64,000 bases of DNA. It comes from Kitasatospora cinereorecta (GTDB taxonomy: Bacteria; Actinomycetota; Actinomycetes; Streptomycetales; Streptomycetaceae). The DNA is taken from NCBI RefSeq assembly GCF_024172095.1, contig NZ_JAMZDX010000002.1, positions 868,001 through 932,000 of the forward strand, given 5' to 3'. The notes below the pieces were generated by a model, which had not been told where the DNA came from, searched no databases, and saw only the letters and a list, made by a program, of their open reading frames with translations. Shown piece by piece: positions 9,457 to 18,562 of this stretch (position 1 is the stretch's first letter; each line of letters starts with the position of its first letter). Both the position numbers and the translations under genes were made by a program.

Positions 9457-10007
9457 TGCGGGCACGCCGTGGCGGGCGGCTGCCGGATCGCTCCGGTGAT
9501 CGCCCGCGTTGTTGGACCGGTTGGTGAATCGGGCGGTCACTGGGTCGCGTTGGTGACGTCCGTGCGGCGGGGCGGTCGGTGAGGGTGATGGGCCGGGTCG
9601 CCGGGATGTACAGCTCGCCCTGATGCGGGCACGCCGTGGCGGGCGGCTGCCGGATCGCTCCGGTGATCGCCCGCGTTGTTGGACCGGTGGTGAATCGGGC
9701 GGTCACTGGGTCGCGTTGGTGACGTCCGTGCGGCGGGGCGGTCGGTGAGGGTGATGGGCCGGGTCGCCGGGATGTACAGCTCGCCCTGATGCGGACACGC
9801 CGTGGCGGGCGGCTGCCGGATCGCTCCGGTGATCGCCCGCGTTGTTGGACCGGTTGGTGAATCGGGGGGTCACTGGGTCGCGTTGGTGACGTCCGTGCGG
9901 CGGGGCGGTCGGTGGCGGTGATGGGCCGGGTCGCCCGCACGTACAGCTCGCCCTGATGCGGGCACGCCGCGGCGGGCGGCCGCCGGATCGCTCCGGTGAC
10001 CGCCCGC
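9441..10007. repeat. 167-bp tandem repeat array, about 3.4 units
   Basis: The units are 9441-9607, 9608-9773 (one base shorter), 9774-9940 and a partial 9941-10007. Each begins with GTACAGCTCGCCCTGATGCG, a near copy of the last LysR codons and stop. Each then holds a hairpin (GCGGGCG, CCGGA/TCCGG inner stem, CGCCCGC) at 9472-9507, 9639-9674, 9805-9840 and 9972-10007. The three full units also carry GTCAC...GTGAC. Units differ by only a few bases, so the array is recent or kept uniform by recombination. There are no variable spacers, which excludes CRISPR. It fills the gap between the convergent LysR and collagenase genes. Confidence 0.95.
9972..10007 (-). terminator. Hairpin after the collagenase gene (last repeat copy)
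   Basis: The stem GCGGGCG ... CGCCCGC, with the inner stem CCGGA/TCCGG, lies 23 bases beyond the collagenase stop. It can end transcription from either side, since the LysR gene converges from the left. The same structure recurs three more times in the array. No U-tract is present, as is usual in streptomycetes. Confidence 0.6.
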
Positions 10008-10029
10008 CCCTGCCGGGCCGTCGGGGGGG

Positions 10030-12588
10030 TCAGAACTGGGTGGAGACGGTGACCCCGCTGAAGTCGGTGACCGCGTACAGGCTCAGGTAGCGGTAGCCGG
10101 CCGTCGGGTTGGTGACGGTGAGGGACTGCGTGGTGCCCGGGTTGGTGGAGGAGGCGGTGAAGGCGCTCGGCGAGGCCCAGCCGCTCTCGTTGTAGTACAG
10201 GGCCAGCGAGCCGGTGCCGCCGGAGGTGGTGACCTTCAGCGTGCTGGTGCCGGCGGGCAGCCAGAGGTACAGGTAGTCGAGGTTGCCGGCGGTACGGGCG
10301 CGGCCGCTGCGCGAGCAGTTCTGCCCCATCGCGTCGGTGCGGGTGTCGGTGCAGGTCGGCAGGGTGACCGGGCCGCCGCTGGTGACGGTGACCGAGGTCG
10401 GGGTGGAGGCGCTCTTGCCGTTGCTGTCGGTGGCGGTCAGCGCGACGGTGTAGGTGCCGGCCGCGGCGTAGGTGTGGCTGGGGTTGCGCTCGTCGGAGGA
10501 GGTGCCGTCGCCGAAGGTCCAGTGCCAGGCGGTGATCCGGCCGGGGCCGGTCTGCACCGAGCGGTCGGTGAGGGTGACGGTGCCGCCGTTGACCGACTGG
10601 TCGAAGAGCGCGGTCGGGCCGGTGGCGTAGCAGGCGCCGCCGGCGCAGGCGTTCAGCCAGGCGTCGAACTCGGCGTCGTAGCCGGTGCCGAGCGAGTTGT
10701 ACACCGCGTAGCCGCCGGTGTAGTCGCCGGTGCGGAAGTGCCCGAGCATCGCGGCGACGTCGGCCGGGTGCTTCTCGAGCATGAACCGGACCGACAGGTA
10801 GCCCCACGGGTAGACCCGGGTGGAGTCCGAGTTGTCGTAGGTGTTCTGGAAGATCGTGCTGAGCTTGTAGGTGTGCTTGGCCGCCTGGGCCATCGCGTCG
10901 GTGTCGGTGAGGCCGCGGTAGGTGTACGACACGTACTCGGCGATGCCCTCGACCCACCAGATGTCCGGGACCGACATCTGGGTGCCGAAGGTGCCCTTCA
11001 TGTCGTAGATGCCGTCGAGGTAGTGGGTGTACTCGTGGTTGAGGTTCCACACGTTCGCCGGGAAGCTGTCGTTCCAGGACTTGAGGAACATCACCGACAC
11101 GGCCCGGTTGTTCGGGTCGGTCGGGTCCATCACGGTCTGCCCGCCGTTGTCGGTGGAGTTGCCGAAGATCGCCCAGGAGTAGGTGGCGTAGTCGTTCTTG
11201 TTGGCGAAGACCGCCAGCGTGATGTTCTTGTCGTACGGGTTGACCGGGCCGTTGTCCTTGACCAGCGTGTGGAAGAACCCGTCCTGGCTGCGCAGGCTGG
11301 TGCAGACGGCGGCCAGGTCGGCGGCCGACAGGGTCTGCGTCTGGATGGTGCGGTTGTCGCACACCAGCTGGTTCGGCAGCACCGCGGCGGTCAGCTTGGC
11401 CGGCAGGTTGCAGGTGTCGTAGTACGAGCACTGGCCCGGGTCGTACGCGTTGGCCTGGTACGCGGTGTGGACGTACAGGCCGCCGGTGGAGCCGAGGATC
11501 GGCGCGCCGTCGAGCACCCGCTTGACCTGCGGCTTGGCGAGCGCCTCGACCGCGGCGCCGTCGCCGGCGATCCGGCCGAGGTCGTTGCCGGCGTTGGTGA
11601 CGAGCACCGCGTTGGCGCCGGTGAGCAGGTCCTTGTGGTTCAGCGCGAAGTTGCCCAGCGAGGTGATCACGCCCGGGTCGGTGGTGACCGCGCCGACGAA
11701 GTCGGTGTTCCAGTTGCCGCGCCAGAGCGGGAAGCGCAGCACGTTGTTGACCGCGCCGACCATCTGCGCCGAGGCGTTGTACGAGTTGTCGAAGCCGTCC
11801 AGCAGCCGCCGGTAGACGGTGAGGAACTTGGCCTGGAGGTTGGCGCTGTCGGTGAGGGTGACCACCTCCTTGAGCACGGCGCCGTTGGCGTCGGTGACGT
11901 CGCGGGAGTGCGCGGTGGCGAAGAAGGCGTCCAGCCCGGCCTTCACCGCGTCCGTCAGCGCGGAGTCGTACGGGCCGACCACGGCCGGGTTGTTCGACTG
12001 GATGTAGTACCCGGCGCGCAGGAACAGCACCAGCTGCAGGATGCCGGTCGAGTCGTCGCCGGTGTACGAGGCGGCCTGGCCCTTGAAGGCGCCCGCGACC
12101 GCGAGCATCTGCGACTGCTTGAAGACGCTCGCCGCGTCGGAGGTCGCGACGTTGAACAGGGTCGAGACGCAGTCGGTGGTCGAGGACTGGACGAACGCGG
12201 CCAGCGCAGCGCCGCTGCGGCTGCCGAAGTCGGCGGCGGTGCAGCTCTGGGCGTCCACCCCGGCCGCGGCGGACCTGGCCTTGGGGGCGGCGAGCGGGGC
12301 GGCCGGCTTGCCGGCCTCCGGCGTGCGGCCGACGGCGGCCTGGCTGAGCTGCGCGGTCGTCAGCGGGGCGGCGGGGGCGCCGAGCGCCGTAACGCCCGCC
12401 GTAACGCCGGCGAGGTCGGCGGCGGCCGGCTTCGGGGCGGCGGCGGAGGCCGTGGCCGACTTGGCGGCGGCTGCGGAGGCGGACGGGGCGGGGGCGGCCA
12501 GTGCCGGCGAGGGCAGCAGGGTCGCGGCGGTGGCGCAGCAGGCGGCGAGGCCCGCGGCGAGTGAGGGAAGGGGTATGCGCAGGCGCAC
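10030..12588 (-). CDS. Secreted microbial collagenase (peptidase family M9)
   Basis: The GTG at 12586-12588 has AAGGA 7 bases upstream. The 852-aa protein has a signal peptide (about residues 1-31, cleavage after ALA) and an Ala/Pro-rich pro-region. A collagenase activator-like helical part spans about 115-435. The catalytic zinc site is HEYTH (518-522), with the downstream Glu in WVEGIAEY (547) as third ligand, the gluzincin layout of M9 collagenases. A PKD domain follows (about 665-745: TFGDGTSSDERNPSHTY), then a pre-peptidase C-terminal-like beta domain (about 765-852: LYLWLPAGTSTLKV, LSLYAVTDF), both typical collagen-binding additions. The enzyme acts outside the cell on collagen-like protein. 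The next gene upstream is another secreted peptidase, so the pair suggests a proteinaceous niche. Confidence 0.95.
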   Translation of the reverse strand: MRLRIPLPSLAAGLAACCATAATLLPSPALAAPAPSASAAAAKSATASAAAPKPAAADLAGVTAGVTALGAPAAPLTTAQLSQAAVGRTPEAGKPAAPLAAPKARSAAAGVDAQSCTAADFGSRSGAALAAFVQSSTTDCVSTLFNVATSDAASVFKQSQMLAVAGAFKGQAASYTGDDSTGILQLVLFLRAGYYIQSNNPAVVGPYDSALTDAVKAGLDAFFATAHSRDVTDANGAVLKEVVTLTDSANLQAKFLTVYRRLLDGFDNSYNASAQMVGAVNNVLRFPLWRGNWNTDFVGAVTTDPGVITSLGNFALNHKDLLTGANAVLVTNAGNDLGRIAGDGAAVEALAKPQVKRVLDGAPILGSTGGLYVHTAYQANAYDPGQCSYYDTCNLPAKLTAAVLPNQLVCDNRTIQTQTLSAADLAAVCTSLRSQDGFFHTLVKDNGPVNPYDKNITLAVFANKNDYATYSWAIFGNSTDNGGQTVMDPTDPNNRAVSVMFLKSWNDSFPANVWNLNHEYTHYLDGIYDMKGTFGTQMSVPDIWWVEGIAEYVSYTYRGLTDTDAMAQAAKHTYKLSTIFQNTYDNSDSTRVYPWGYLSVRFMLEKHPADVAAMLGHFRTGDYTGGYAVYNSLGTGYDAEFDAWLNACAGGACYATGPTALFDQSVNGGTVTLTDRSVQTGPGRITAWHWTFGDGTSSDERNPSHTYAAAGTYTVALTATDSNGKSASTPTSVTVTSGGPVTLPTCTDTRTDAMGQNCSRSGRARTAGNLDYLYLWLPAGTSTLKVTTSGGTGSLALYYNESGWASPSAFTASSTNPGTTQSLTVTNPTAGYRYLSLYAVTDFSGVTVSTQF

Positions 12589-12685
12589 GGCCGAATCCTT
12601 GTCGGGTGGGGGAGCTGACCGGGAGTCAGCTGCTGGGGGTGTTGGGGGTTCGGCGTGATCCTGTCAGCTTCGGGGCATCAGAACA

Positions 12686-12706
12686 ATGTCACAGGTCATA
12701 TGACAT
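12686..12706. promoter_or_regulatory. AT-containing palindrome upstream of the collagenase
   Basis: ATGTCA (12686-12691) and TGACAT (12701-12706) are inverted copies, and the perfect palindrome GTCATATGAC (12695-12704) overlaps the right half. It sits about 100 bases upstream of the collagenase start in an otherwise GC-rich gap, where an operator would be expected. No regulator gene is adjacent. On the minus strand TTGTTC and CAGGAT, 17 bases apart, are a weak promoter candidate just downstream. Confidence 0.4.
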
Positions 12707-12785
12707 CGCTTCCCGCGGTCATAACGTCGAGAGGAATTCTTGGCCCGGCGGGTGCCGGAGGCCCTGCCCCGCTCCGGAAACGCCG

Positions 12786-12827
12786 GACGCCCGTGCGCCC
12801 TGAGGGATCTCAGGTCGCACGGGCGTC
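12786..12827 (-). terminator. Strong hairpin after the sedolisin gene
   Basis: The perfect 12-bp arms GACGCCCGTGCG and CGCACGGGCGTC enclose an inner stem CCTGAG/CTCAGG around GGAT. It begins about 60 bases beyond the stop of the S53 peptidase on the minus strand. It is a clear intrinsic-type terminator without a U-tract, and separates the sedolisin and collagenase transcripts. Confidence 0.85.
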
Positions 12828-12888
12828 GAGGGACGGGCCCGGCTCGGAGGCCGGAGCGGTCAGCGGCCGCTCAGCGGCCGGTCGGCCG

Positions 12889-14847
12889 TCAGCGGCGGAA
12901 GAACGGGAACGCGTACGAGGCGACGTAACCGGGGGCCGGCGAGCCGACACCGGTCACCTCGTCGTAGCCGCGCACCGCGGACAGCGAGCTGTCCTTGCCG
13001 AGGCTGCGCACCGAGGTGGTCAGACCGCCGGACGCGTCCGTGCTGTTGGCGAAGTCGACCCGGGCCACCGCGATCTCGCGGCCCGCGCCGAGCGGCTGGT
13101 CGGTCACGTCGTGGAAGAGCGGCGAGCCGTAGCGGGCGTAGATCCCCGGGTTGGCGAAGCCGATCGGGAAGTGCCGGGCCTGCTGCGCCAGCGCCTGGAC
13201 GCCCGCGATGACCGGCGCGGCCAGCGAGGTGCCGCCGATCCGGTACTCGTCGTACGACACCGAGCCGTCCGGCCAGGACTGGGTCTGGCCGACCAGGAAC
13301 CCGGTGTTGGAGTCGGCGACCGCCGCGATGTCCGGAACGGTGCGCATCCGGGTCGAGCCGCCCGCCTTCGCCATCGCGTCGGGCACCACGCCGTGCTGGT
13401 AGAACGGCTGCTTGACGGTGGAGCTGACGCCGCCGCCCGCGCCGCCGGTGAACGTGCCGGGGAAGTTCGTCCAGCTCTTGCCGTCCGCGGCGAGGACCGA
13501 CTTCTGCACGCCCCAGCCGGTCTCGAACTGGTACTTGTCGCCCTGGCCGACGGCCAGCGAGGTGCCGCCCACCGCCGTCACCCACGCCGAGTTGGCCGGG
13601 GTGTCGACCTGCTTCTTGCCGGTGTTGGCGACCTCGTCGCCGTCGTCACCGGAGGAGAAGTAGAAGCCGATGCCCTCGATCGCGCCCAGCTTGAACGTCC
13701 GGTCGTACGCGGCCGCGGTGTCCGAGGTTTCGTTGGCCTCGATGTCGCCCCACGAGTTGGAGACGATGTCGGCCAGCCGGCTGTCGACGATCTTGTTCAG
13801 CGCGTCCAGCAGGTCCGGGTCGTTGCAGGAGGCGGCGCCGACGTACACGATGTCGGCCTCCGGCGCGACGGCGTGCACCGCCTCGACGTCGAGCGACTCC
13901 TCGCCGTACCAGCCGGACGCACCGCAGTCGTCCACGCTGGTGTACGCGGACGGCAGGACCTCCGAGTACTGGCCCTTGCGGTAGGCCCGGTCACCGTTGC
14001 GCTTGGCGTACGCCGCCGCGTCCGCCGCCATGGTCGGCGACGCGTACGCGTCGGTGATCGCGACCGTCACCCCCTTGCCGGTGTACCCGCCCGCGCCGTA
14101 CGCGGCCCGCAGCTGCCGGCCGGTGTAGCCGTGGATCGCGTACGGGACCTTGCCGCCGTACGCGTCCGGCAGCGTGGTCGCCGTGTTCGAGCCGAAGTAG
14201 GTCGAGAACGGGCCCGCGTTGCGGAAGCCCTCGCCCGGACCGGGCAGGGTGTCCTGCGGCTTCGCCCGGTGCGGCGCGTTGTCCAGGCCGGTCACGGTGA
14301 GCACGGCGTCGGCCAGCTCGCGCGGGGCCGAGGCCGCGTGGGCCGGCGCGTGGAACGTCCGGCCGTCCTTGCGGTAGTCGTGCAGCGGGGTGGCGAACGC
14401 CTTCTGCACCGCCGCCGCGTCACCGGTCACCGAGACGTAGTGCCGGTCGGAACCGGTCACCGTCAGGCCCGCGGACTTCAGCCACGCGGTGACCGCCGCA
14501 ACCTGCTGCGGCGACGCGCCGAACCGCTCCTCCGCCTGCGCGGGCGTCAGGTACTTGCCGAACGACGACGAGTTCGGGTCCGAGACCGCGGTCGCGTACG
14601 CCGTCAGCCCCTGCGCGTCCCGCCCCGCGAGATACACACGGGCGCTGACCTGCGTCGCCCCCGAGGTGGCGCCCGCGTCGGCGGCGCCGCTCGTCCACTC
14701 CGGTGCGGTGCCCTCCAGCGTGGCCCGCCCACCGGGAACGGTCTCCGCCTGCGCCGCCGGAACACCGGCGGCGAACGTCCCGGCGAGCAGCGACAGCGTC
14801 GCCGCCGCTCCCACCGCGAGCCGGCGCCGGGCGTGATTGGGTGTCAT
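12889..14847 (-). CDS. Secreted sedolisin-type serine-carboxyl peptidase (S53)
   Basis: The ATG at 14845-14847 (MTPNHARRRLAVG) is preceded by AGGGGGGA. The 652-aa protein has a signal peptide with AQA near residue 34. A pro-domain spans about 38-200 (pro-kumamolisin type, with SSSFGKYLTPAQAEERFG). The catalytic domain carries the ExxxD pair in YGEESLD (E316/D320), the oxyanion Asp in SNSWGD (368) and the nucleophile in GGTSLAAP (S541). A C-terminal Asp/Gly-rich segment (DEVTGVGSP) is the usual calcium site. Sedolisins mature by autoprocessing and act at acidic pH outside the cell. The gene is monocistronic, with a strong hairpin after it and a convincing TATGAT -10 element upstream at 14911-14916. 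Confidence 0.95.
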   Translation of the reverse strand: MTPNHARRRLAVGAAATLSLLAGTFAAGVPAAQAETVPGGRATLEGTAPEWTSGAADAGATSGATQVSARVYLAGRDAQGLTAYATAVSDPNSSSFGKYLTPAQAEERFGASPQQVAAVTAWLKSAGLTVTGSDRHYVSVTGDAAAVQKAFATPLHDYRKDGRTFHAPAHAASAPRELADAVLTVTGLDNAPHRAKPQDTLPGPGEGFRNAGPFSTYFGSNTATTLPDAYGGKVPYAIHGYTGRQLRAAYGAGGYTGKGVTVAITDAYASPTMAADAAAYAKRNGDRAYRKGQYSEVLPSAYTSVDDCGASGWYGEESLDVEAVHAVAPEADIVYVGAASCNDPDLLDALNKIVDSRLADIVSNSWGDIEANETSDTAAAYDRTFKLGAIEGIGFYFSSGDDGDEVANTGKKQVDTPANSAWVTAVGGTSLAVGQGDKYQFETGWGVQKSVLAADGKSWTNFPGTFTGGAGGGVSSTVKQPFYQHGVVPDAMAKAGGSTRMRTVPDIAAVADSNTGFLVGQTQSWPDGSVSYDEYRIGGTSLAAPVIAGVQALAQQARHFPIGFANPGIYARYGSPLFHDVTDQPLGAGREIAVARVDFANSTDASGGLTTSVRSLGKDSSLSAVRGYDEVTGVGSPAPGYVASYAFPFFRR

Positions 14848-14910
14848 GGGTCCCCCCTGGGATGGCCGTGCGGGAACGCAGAGTTCCGCCCCCGCCCTTG
14901 TCAGGGCCGG

Positions 14911-14916
14911 ATCATA
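14911..14916 (-). promoter_or_regulatory. -10 element of the sedolisin promoter
   Basis: TATGAT on the minus strand, 64 bases upstream of the peptidase start, matches the consensus TAnnnT of the housekeeping sigma factor. No good -35 hexamer lies at the expected distance, so activation or an alternative sigma factor is possible. Confidence 0.4.
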
Positions 14917-15032
14917 TCGATCACCCCCGCCATCCCATAGAGCCCCGACGGCGAAAACCACCTCGCCGCACCGGACATGACGGAAGGTCCCAACAGTCGC
15001 GGCCCTACCGTCCCCGCTCAGGTGAATCCTCC

Positions 15033-16511
15033 TCACTGCTGGTTCATCGTCGGCGTGACAGCCTCGGCGAACTGCTGGGGCATGTAACAGCCCCCTCCGC
15101 CAATGACGTTGGGCGGGACGCTGTAGAGGACGGCCGCGTATCCGGTGCGCACCGTCCAGTCGACCTCGCAGCTCTCGCTGTCGATGTCGTCGTACGCGCT
15201 GCGGTTGCCGTCCGGCCTGGCCGCGTTCTTGCGGTGCGGAAGCAATTGGACCGCGGTGGGGGAGAAGGCGAGCGTGATGTTCGCGCCGCGGACGGTGGAT
15301 GGACCGCTCCTCCAGGTGCAGGTGGAGACCGCTGTGTCGCCCGAAGACGTCCCGCCGGGCGTTCCCACGGTCGTGAGCCCGAAGCGCGCGATGAGCTCGT
15401 TGCCGATGACGTCGCAGGGCTTGCCGCTCCACCGGAGGGCCGTGACGGTCCCGGGGCCGGGCGCCGGGCTCCGGGTCGATCCCGGCGTCGCCGGTGCCGG
15501 GGGGTTCAGCGCCATGGCCGTCACCACCGTGCCCGCTGCGACGACCGCCAGGGCGATCACGCCGGCGAGGAGGCGCCGACGCCGGGGTGTGGAGCGTGGT
15601 CGGCTCGGGGAAGCGTCCTGCGGCGGCGTCCCGGTCGGGTCGGGCAGGATCAGCGTGGCATGGCGGTGTTCGCTGATCAGCGCGTTCACCCCGGCGGGCA
15701 GCCACTGGGTGTCGTCGGCCGAGGTGGCGAGGGCGCGGACCACCTCCGCGACCTCCGGACGCCGGTCGGGTTCGGGGGAGAGGCAACGGGTGAGGAAGGG
15801 GACCAGGTCGGCGGGGACGTCGTCCAGCCGGGGTTCCCCGTGGATGGTCCGATAGAGGATCACGTCCGGTCGCCCCTCTCCGTAGGGGTGTCGACCGGTC
15901 GCCGCGAAGATCAGCACGCAGGCGAGCGCGAAGACGTCGGAGGCCGGGCCGGTGGTCTCCCCACGGGCGTGCTCCGGCGACATGTAGCCGGGGCTGCCGA
16001 TGAGTGCGGTCGTGTGCTGGGCAACGTCCAGCGCGCCGGCGATGCCGAAGTCGATGACCCGTGGACCGTCGTCGGCGACGATGACATTGCCCGGCTTGAG
16101 GTCGCGATGGACCAGCCCGGCGGCGTGGATGGCGCTCAGCCCCTCGGCCAGACCGGAGCCGAGGACCCGCAGCGCCGTGTGGGGGAGCGGACCGAGCCGA
16201 CGGACGGCTTGCAGCAGCGTCGGCCCGGGGATGTACGCGCTGACCGACCACGGCGGATCGGCCTGCGGGTCGGCGTCCACCACCTGCGCGGTGTAGAAGC
16301 CCCCCACCTTGCGGGCCGCGGCCACCTCGTGCGCGAAGCGGCGCCGGAAGTCGGGATCGTGCGCGAGTTCCGGATTGACCACCTTGACCGCGACCAGACG
16401 GCCTCCGGGCGAGCGGCCGAGGTAGACCCGGCCCATGCCGCCCCGGCCCAGCCGCTTGAGGAGTTCGTAGGGGCCGATCCGCTGCGGATCGCCGCGCTCG
16501 AGCGGTTCCAT
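15033..16511 (-). CDS. Membrane Ser/Thr protein kinase (active PknB-like domain)
   Basis: This 492-aa protein has an intact Hanks-type kinase domain (about residues 14-265): Gly loop LGRGGMGRVYLG (21-32), Lys 43 in VAVKVV, HRDLKPGN (135-142), DFG (154-156) and a TxxIGSPGYMSPE activation segment. A basic linker and one membrane helix (about 313-335) precede an extracytoplasmic domain (about 340-492) with four cysteines (PCDV, CTW, SCEVDW, GCYMP) that probably form two disulfides. That domain has no PASTA repeats and I do not recognise it. The ATG shares one base with the stop of the upstream pseudokinase gene (TGATG), so the two are translated together. It may phosphorylate or be steered by that partner. 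Confidence 0.93.
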   Translation of the reverse strand: MEPLERGDPQRIGPYELLKRLGRGGMGRVYLGRSPGGRLVAVKVVNPELAHDPDFRRRFAHEVAAARKVGGFYTAQVVDADPQADPPWSVSAYIPGPTLLQAVRRLGPLPHTALRVLGSGLAEGLSAIHAAGLVHRDLKPGNVIVADDGPRVIDFGIAGALDVAQHTTALIGSPGYMSPEHARGETTGPASDVFALACVLIFAATGRHPYGEGRPDVILYRTIHGEPRLDDVPADLVPFLTRCLSPEPDRRPEVAEVVRALATSADDTQWLPAGVNALISEHRHATLILPDPTGTPPQDASPSRPRSTPRRRRLLAGVIALAVVAAGTVVTAMALNPPAPATPGSTRSPAPGPGTVTALRWSGKPCDVIGNELIARFGLTTVGTPGGTSSGDTAVSTCTWRSGPSTVRGANITLAFSPTAVQLLPHRKNAARPDGNRSAYDDIDSESCEVDWTVRTGYAAVLYSVPPNVIGGGGCYMPQQFAEAVTPTMNQQ

Positions 16512-18562
16512 CAACCCACCTTCCACACCTGGACGGCGCCCAGCAGGTCGGTGGTCTTCGTGGTGGCTGCCAGCATCTTTCCGTCCGGGCTGAAGGCCAC
16601 CTCGCCGGCGCCGCTGCGGCCCGCGACGGCCGAGGCGAGCTGCTTGCGGGTGGACAGGTCCCACAGCTCCACCCCTCCGCCGGCGGCGGTGGCGAGGGTG
16701 GTGCCGTCCGGGCCGAGAGCCACGGACTGGTACCCGGAGGCGGTGCTGCCGAGCGTGGCCGTCAGCCGGTGCGAGCCCATGTCCCACACCGCGATGCCGC
16801 CGTAGGTACCGACCAGGGTGCGGCCGTCGGCGCTGAACGCCAGGCAGACCACCCCGTACGTCTCGGTGCTGTCCAGCGCCAGGGTCGCCGTCGGGGTGAA
16901 GGACGCGGTGTCCCACAGCTGAACCCCCGCCTTGTCCATGCCGTAGCCCGCGGCCAGGACGCGGCCGTCCGGGCTGAAGGCCAGGGACATCACGCTGGTG
17001 CTCGCCTTCCTGACCGTGCCGGCCCTGACGACCAGGGTGGCGACCCGCTTTCCGGAGCCGACCTCCCACACCTGGACCTTCCCGATGCAGTCCTTTCCAC
17101 TGCGCCCGAGTGCGACCAGGCGGCCGTCGGGGCTCAAGGCGACGGCATTCCCGGGGGAGAGCGTGGTTCCCTCGTCGCCGGAGACGACGGAGACGACGTC
17201 CTTGAAGTTCGCGATGGTCGTGCTGGGGGTCACCTGCCAGACGCTGACGCCGATCCGGTCGGCCGTGAAGTCGCCGGCGCTGACATCGAGCGGGAGCATG
17301 TAACTGGCGGCGAGGAGGTTGCCGTGGCCGAACGCCACGGAGCCGATAGGGGATTTTTTCGCCGGGGCCACGTTGCGGACGGCATCGGCCCCGAGGCCGC
17401 CGGGGTCGCGGAAGACGTTGATCTGCCCCTGCTCCGTGCCGGAGGCGAGGAAGGCGTTGTCGGGGCTGAAGGAGACGGCGAAGACGTCGCTCTGCGCCCC
17501 GACTCCCATGGTGCGCACGGGCGTCAGCTTGACCTCGGCCGTGCGCCCACCCGCTCCGCCGGAGTCCCGACGGCCCGACGCGTGGTCGCCGCCCGGCCGC
17601 AGCCAGAGCCCGAGCGGGACGGCGACGGCGGCAGCGGTGCCGGCGCCTGCCAGCGTCAGCAGGGCCCTGCGGCTCGGCCGTGGGCGGTTGCGGGCGTCCG
17701 CGTCCTCCTGCCGTTCCACGACCATGCCGGCGAGCGACGGCGGGAGCCACGGTCCGGTGAGCCCGGTGCCGGTCAGCCGGCGGCGGATCTCCTGCAGGCT
17801 CGGCCGCTCGGCCGGGTCCTTGGCCAGGCACGCGCCGGCCAGCTCCCGCAGGGGGGCCGGCACACCGGACAGGTCGGGGTCCTCCGCGACGATGCGGTGG
17901 AGTGCTGCGGAGCCGCCGTCCCGCCCGAAGGGCGGATTCCCGGTCGCGGCGAAGACCAGGAGACCGCCGAGCGCGAACACGTCGGAGGCGGGCCCGGTCA
18001 CGCCGCTGCGGACCTGCTCCGGCGCCAGGAAGGAGCTCGGCACCGCGGCGACCGTCCTGGACGGATGGGCGTCGTCCCACGCGTGGGCCAGGGCGAAGTC
18101 GGTCACCCGGGGGCCGTCGCCGGCCAGGATCACATTCCCCGGGGTGAGGTCGCGGTGCAGGTGGCCGACGGCGTGGATGGCCTCCAGAGCCTCGGTCAGA
18201 CCGACCCCGAGGACGCCGACCGCCTCGTAGGGCAGCGGACCGTGGGTCGCCACCGCCTCCGCCAGGGACGGACCGGGGATGTACGCGCCGGCCAGCCAGA
18301 GCGGGTTGCCCACCGTTGCGGCGTCCACGACCTGCGCGACGTAGAAGCCGCTGACCTCCCGCACTGCCGTCACGGTCTCGCGGAAGCGGTCACGGAACCG
18401 CTGGTCCGCGCCCAACTCGGGCGCGACCACCCGCAGTGCGACCAGTCGACCGCCGCGCGAACGGGCCAGAAAGACCTCGCCCAGCCGCCCCTGGCCCAGT
18501 CGCCCGAGCAACTGGTACCCGGCGATCTCGCGCGGATCGGCCGCCTTCAGGGCCTGGACCAT
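16511..18562 (-). CDS. Pseudokinase-like membrane protein with WD40 repeats
   Basis: The ATG at 18560-18562 (MVQALKAADPRE) has AAGGAGA 6 bases upstream. Residues 14-275 follow the kinase fold (LGQGRLGEVFLA) but key positions are changed: the ATP-binding Lys is Arg (VALRVV, 44), HRDLK is HRDLT (136-140) and DFG is DFA (155-157). A membrane helix lies near 300-320. The C-terminal half (about 350-683) has about six to seven WD40-like repeats, with the recurring pattern VAFSPDGKMLAA ... VQVWKVG, likely a beta propeller outside the membrane. Active kinase-WD40 fusions are known in actinomycetes and cyanobacteria; loss of Lys and DFG makes catalysis doubtful. Translational coupling with the intact kinase downstream suggests a sensor or scaffold role. 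It diverges from the NACHT gene. Confidence 0.9.
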   Translation of the reverse strand: MVQALKAADPREIAGYQLLGRLGQGRLGEVFLARSRGGRLVALRVVAPELGADQRFRDRFRETVTAVREVSGFYVAQVVDAATVGNPLWLAGAYIPGPSLAEAVATHGPLPYEAVGVLGVGLTEALEAIHAVGHLHRDLTPGNVILAGDGPRVTDFALAHAWDDAHPSRTVAAVPSSFLAPEQVRSGVTGPASDVFALGGLLVFAATGNPPFGRDGGSAALHRIVAEDPDLSGVPAPLRELAGACLAKDPAERPSLQEIRRRLTGTGLTGPWLPPSLAGMVVERQEDADARNRPRPSRRALLTLAGAGTAAAVAVPLGLWLRPGGDHASGRRDSGGAGGRTAEVKLTPVRTMGVGAQSDVFAVSFSPDNAFLASGTEQGQINVFRDPGGLGADAVRNVAPAKKSPIGSVAFGHGNLLAASYMLPLDVSAGDFTADRIGVSVWQVTPSTTIANFKDVVSVVSGDEGTTLSPGNAVALSPDGRLVALGRSGKDCIGKVQVWEVGSGKRVATLVVRAGTVRKASTSVMSLAFSPDGRVLAAGYGMDKAGVQLWDTASFTPTATLALDSTETYGVVCLAFSADGRTLVGTYGGIAVWDMGSHRLTATLGSTASGYQSVALGPDGTTLATAAGGGVELWDLSTRKQLASAVAGRSGAGEVAFSPDGKMLAATTKTTDLLGAVQVWKVG

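Noticed and set aside
9441..10007. Tandem repeats considered as a CRISPR array
   Set aside because: Units of 166-167 bases follow each other with no variable spacers and no cas genes are present.
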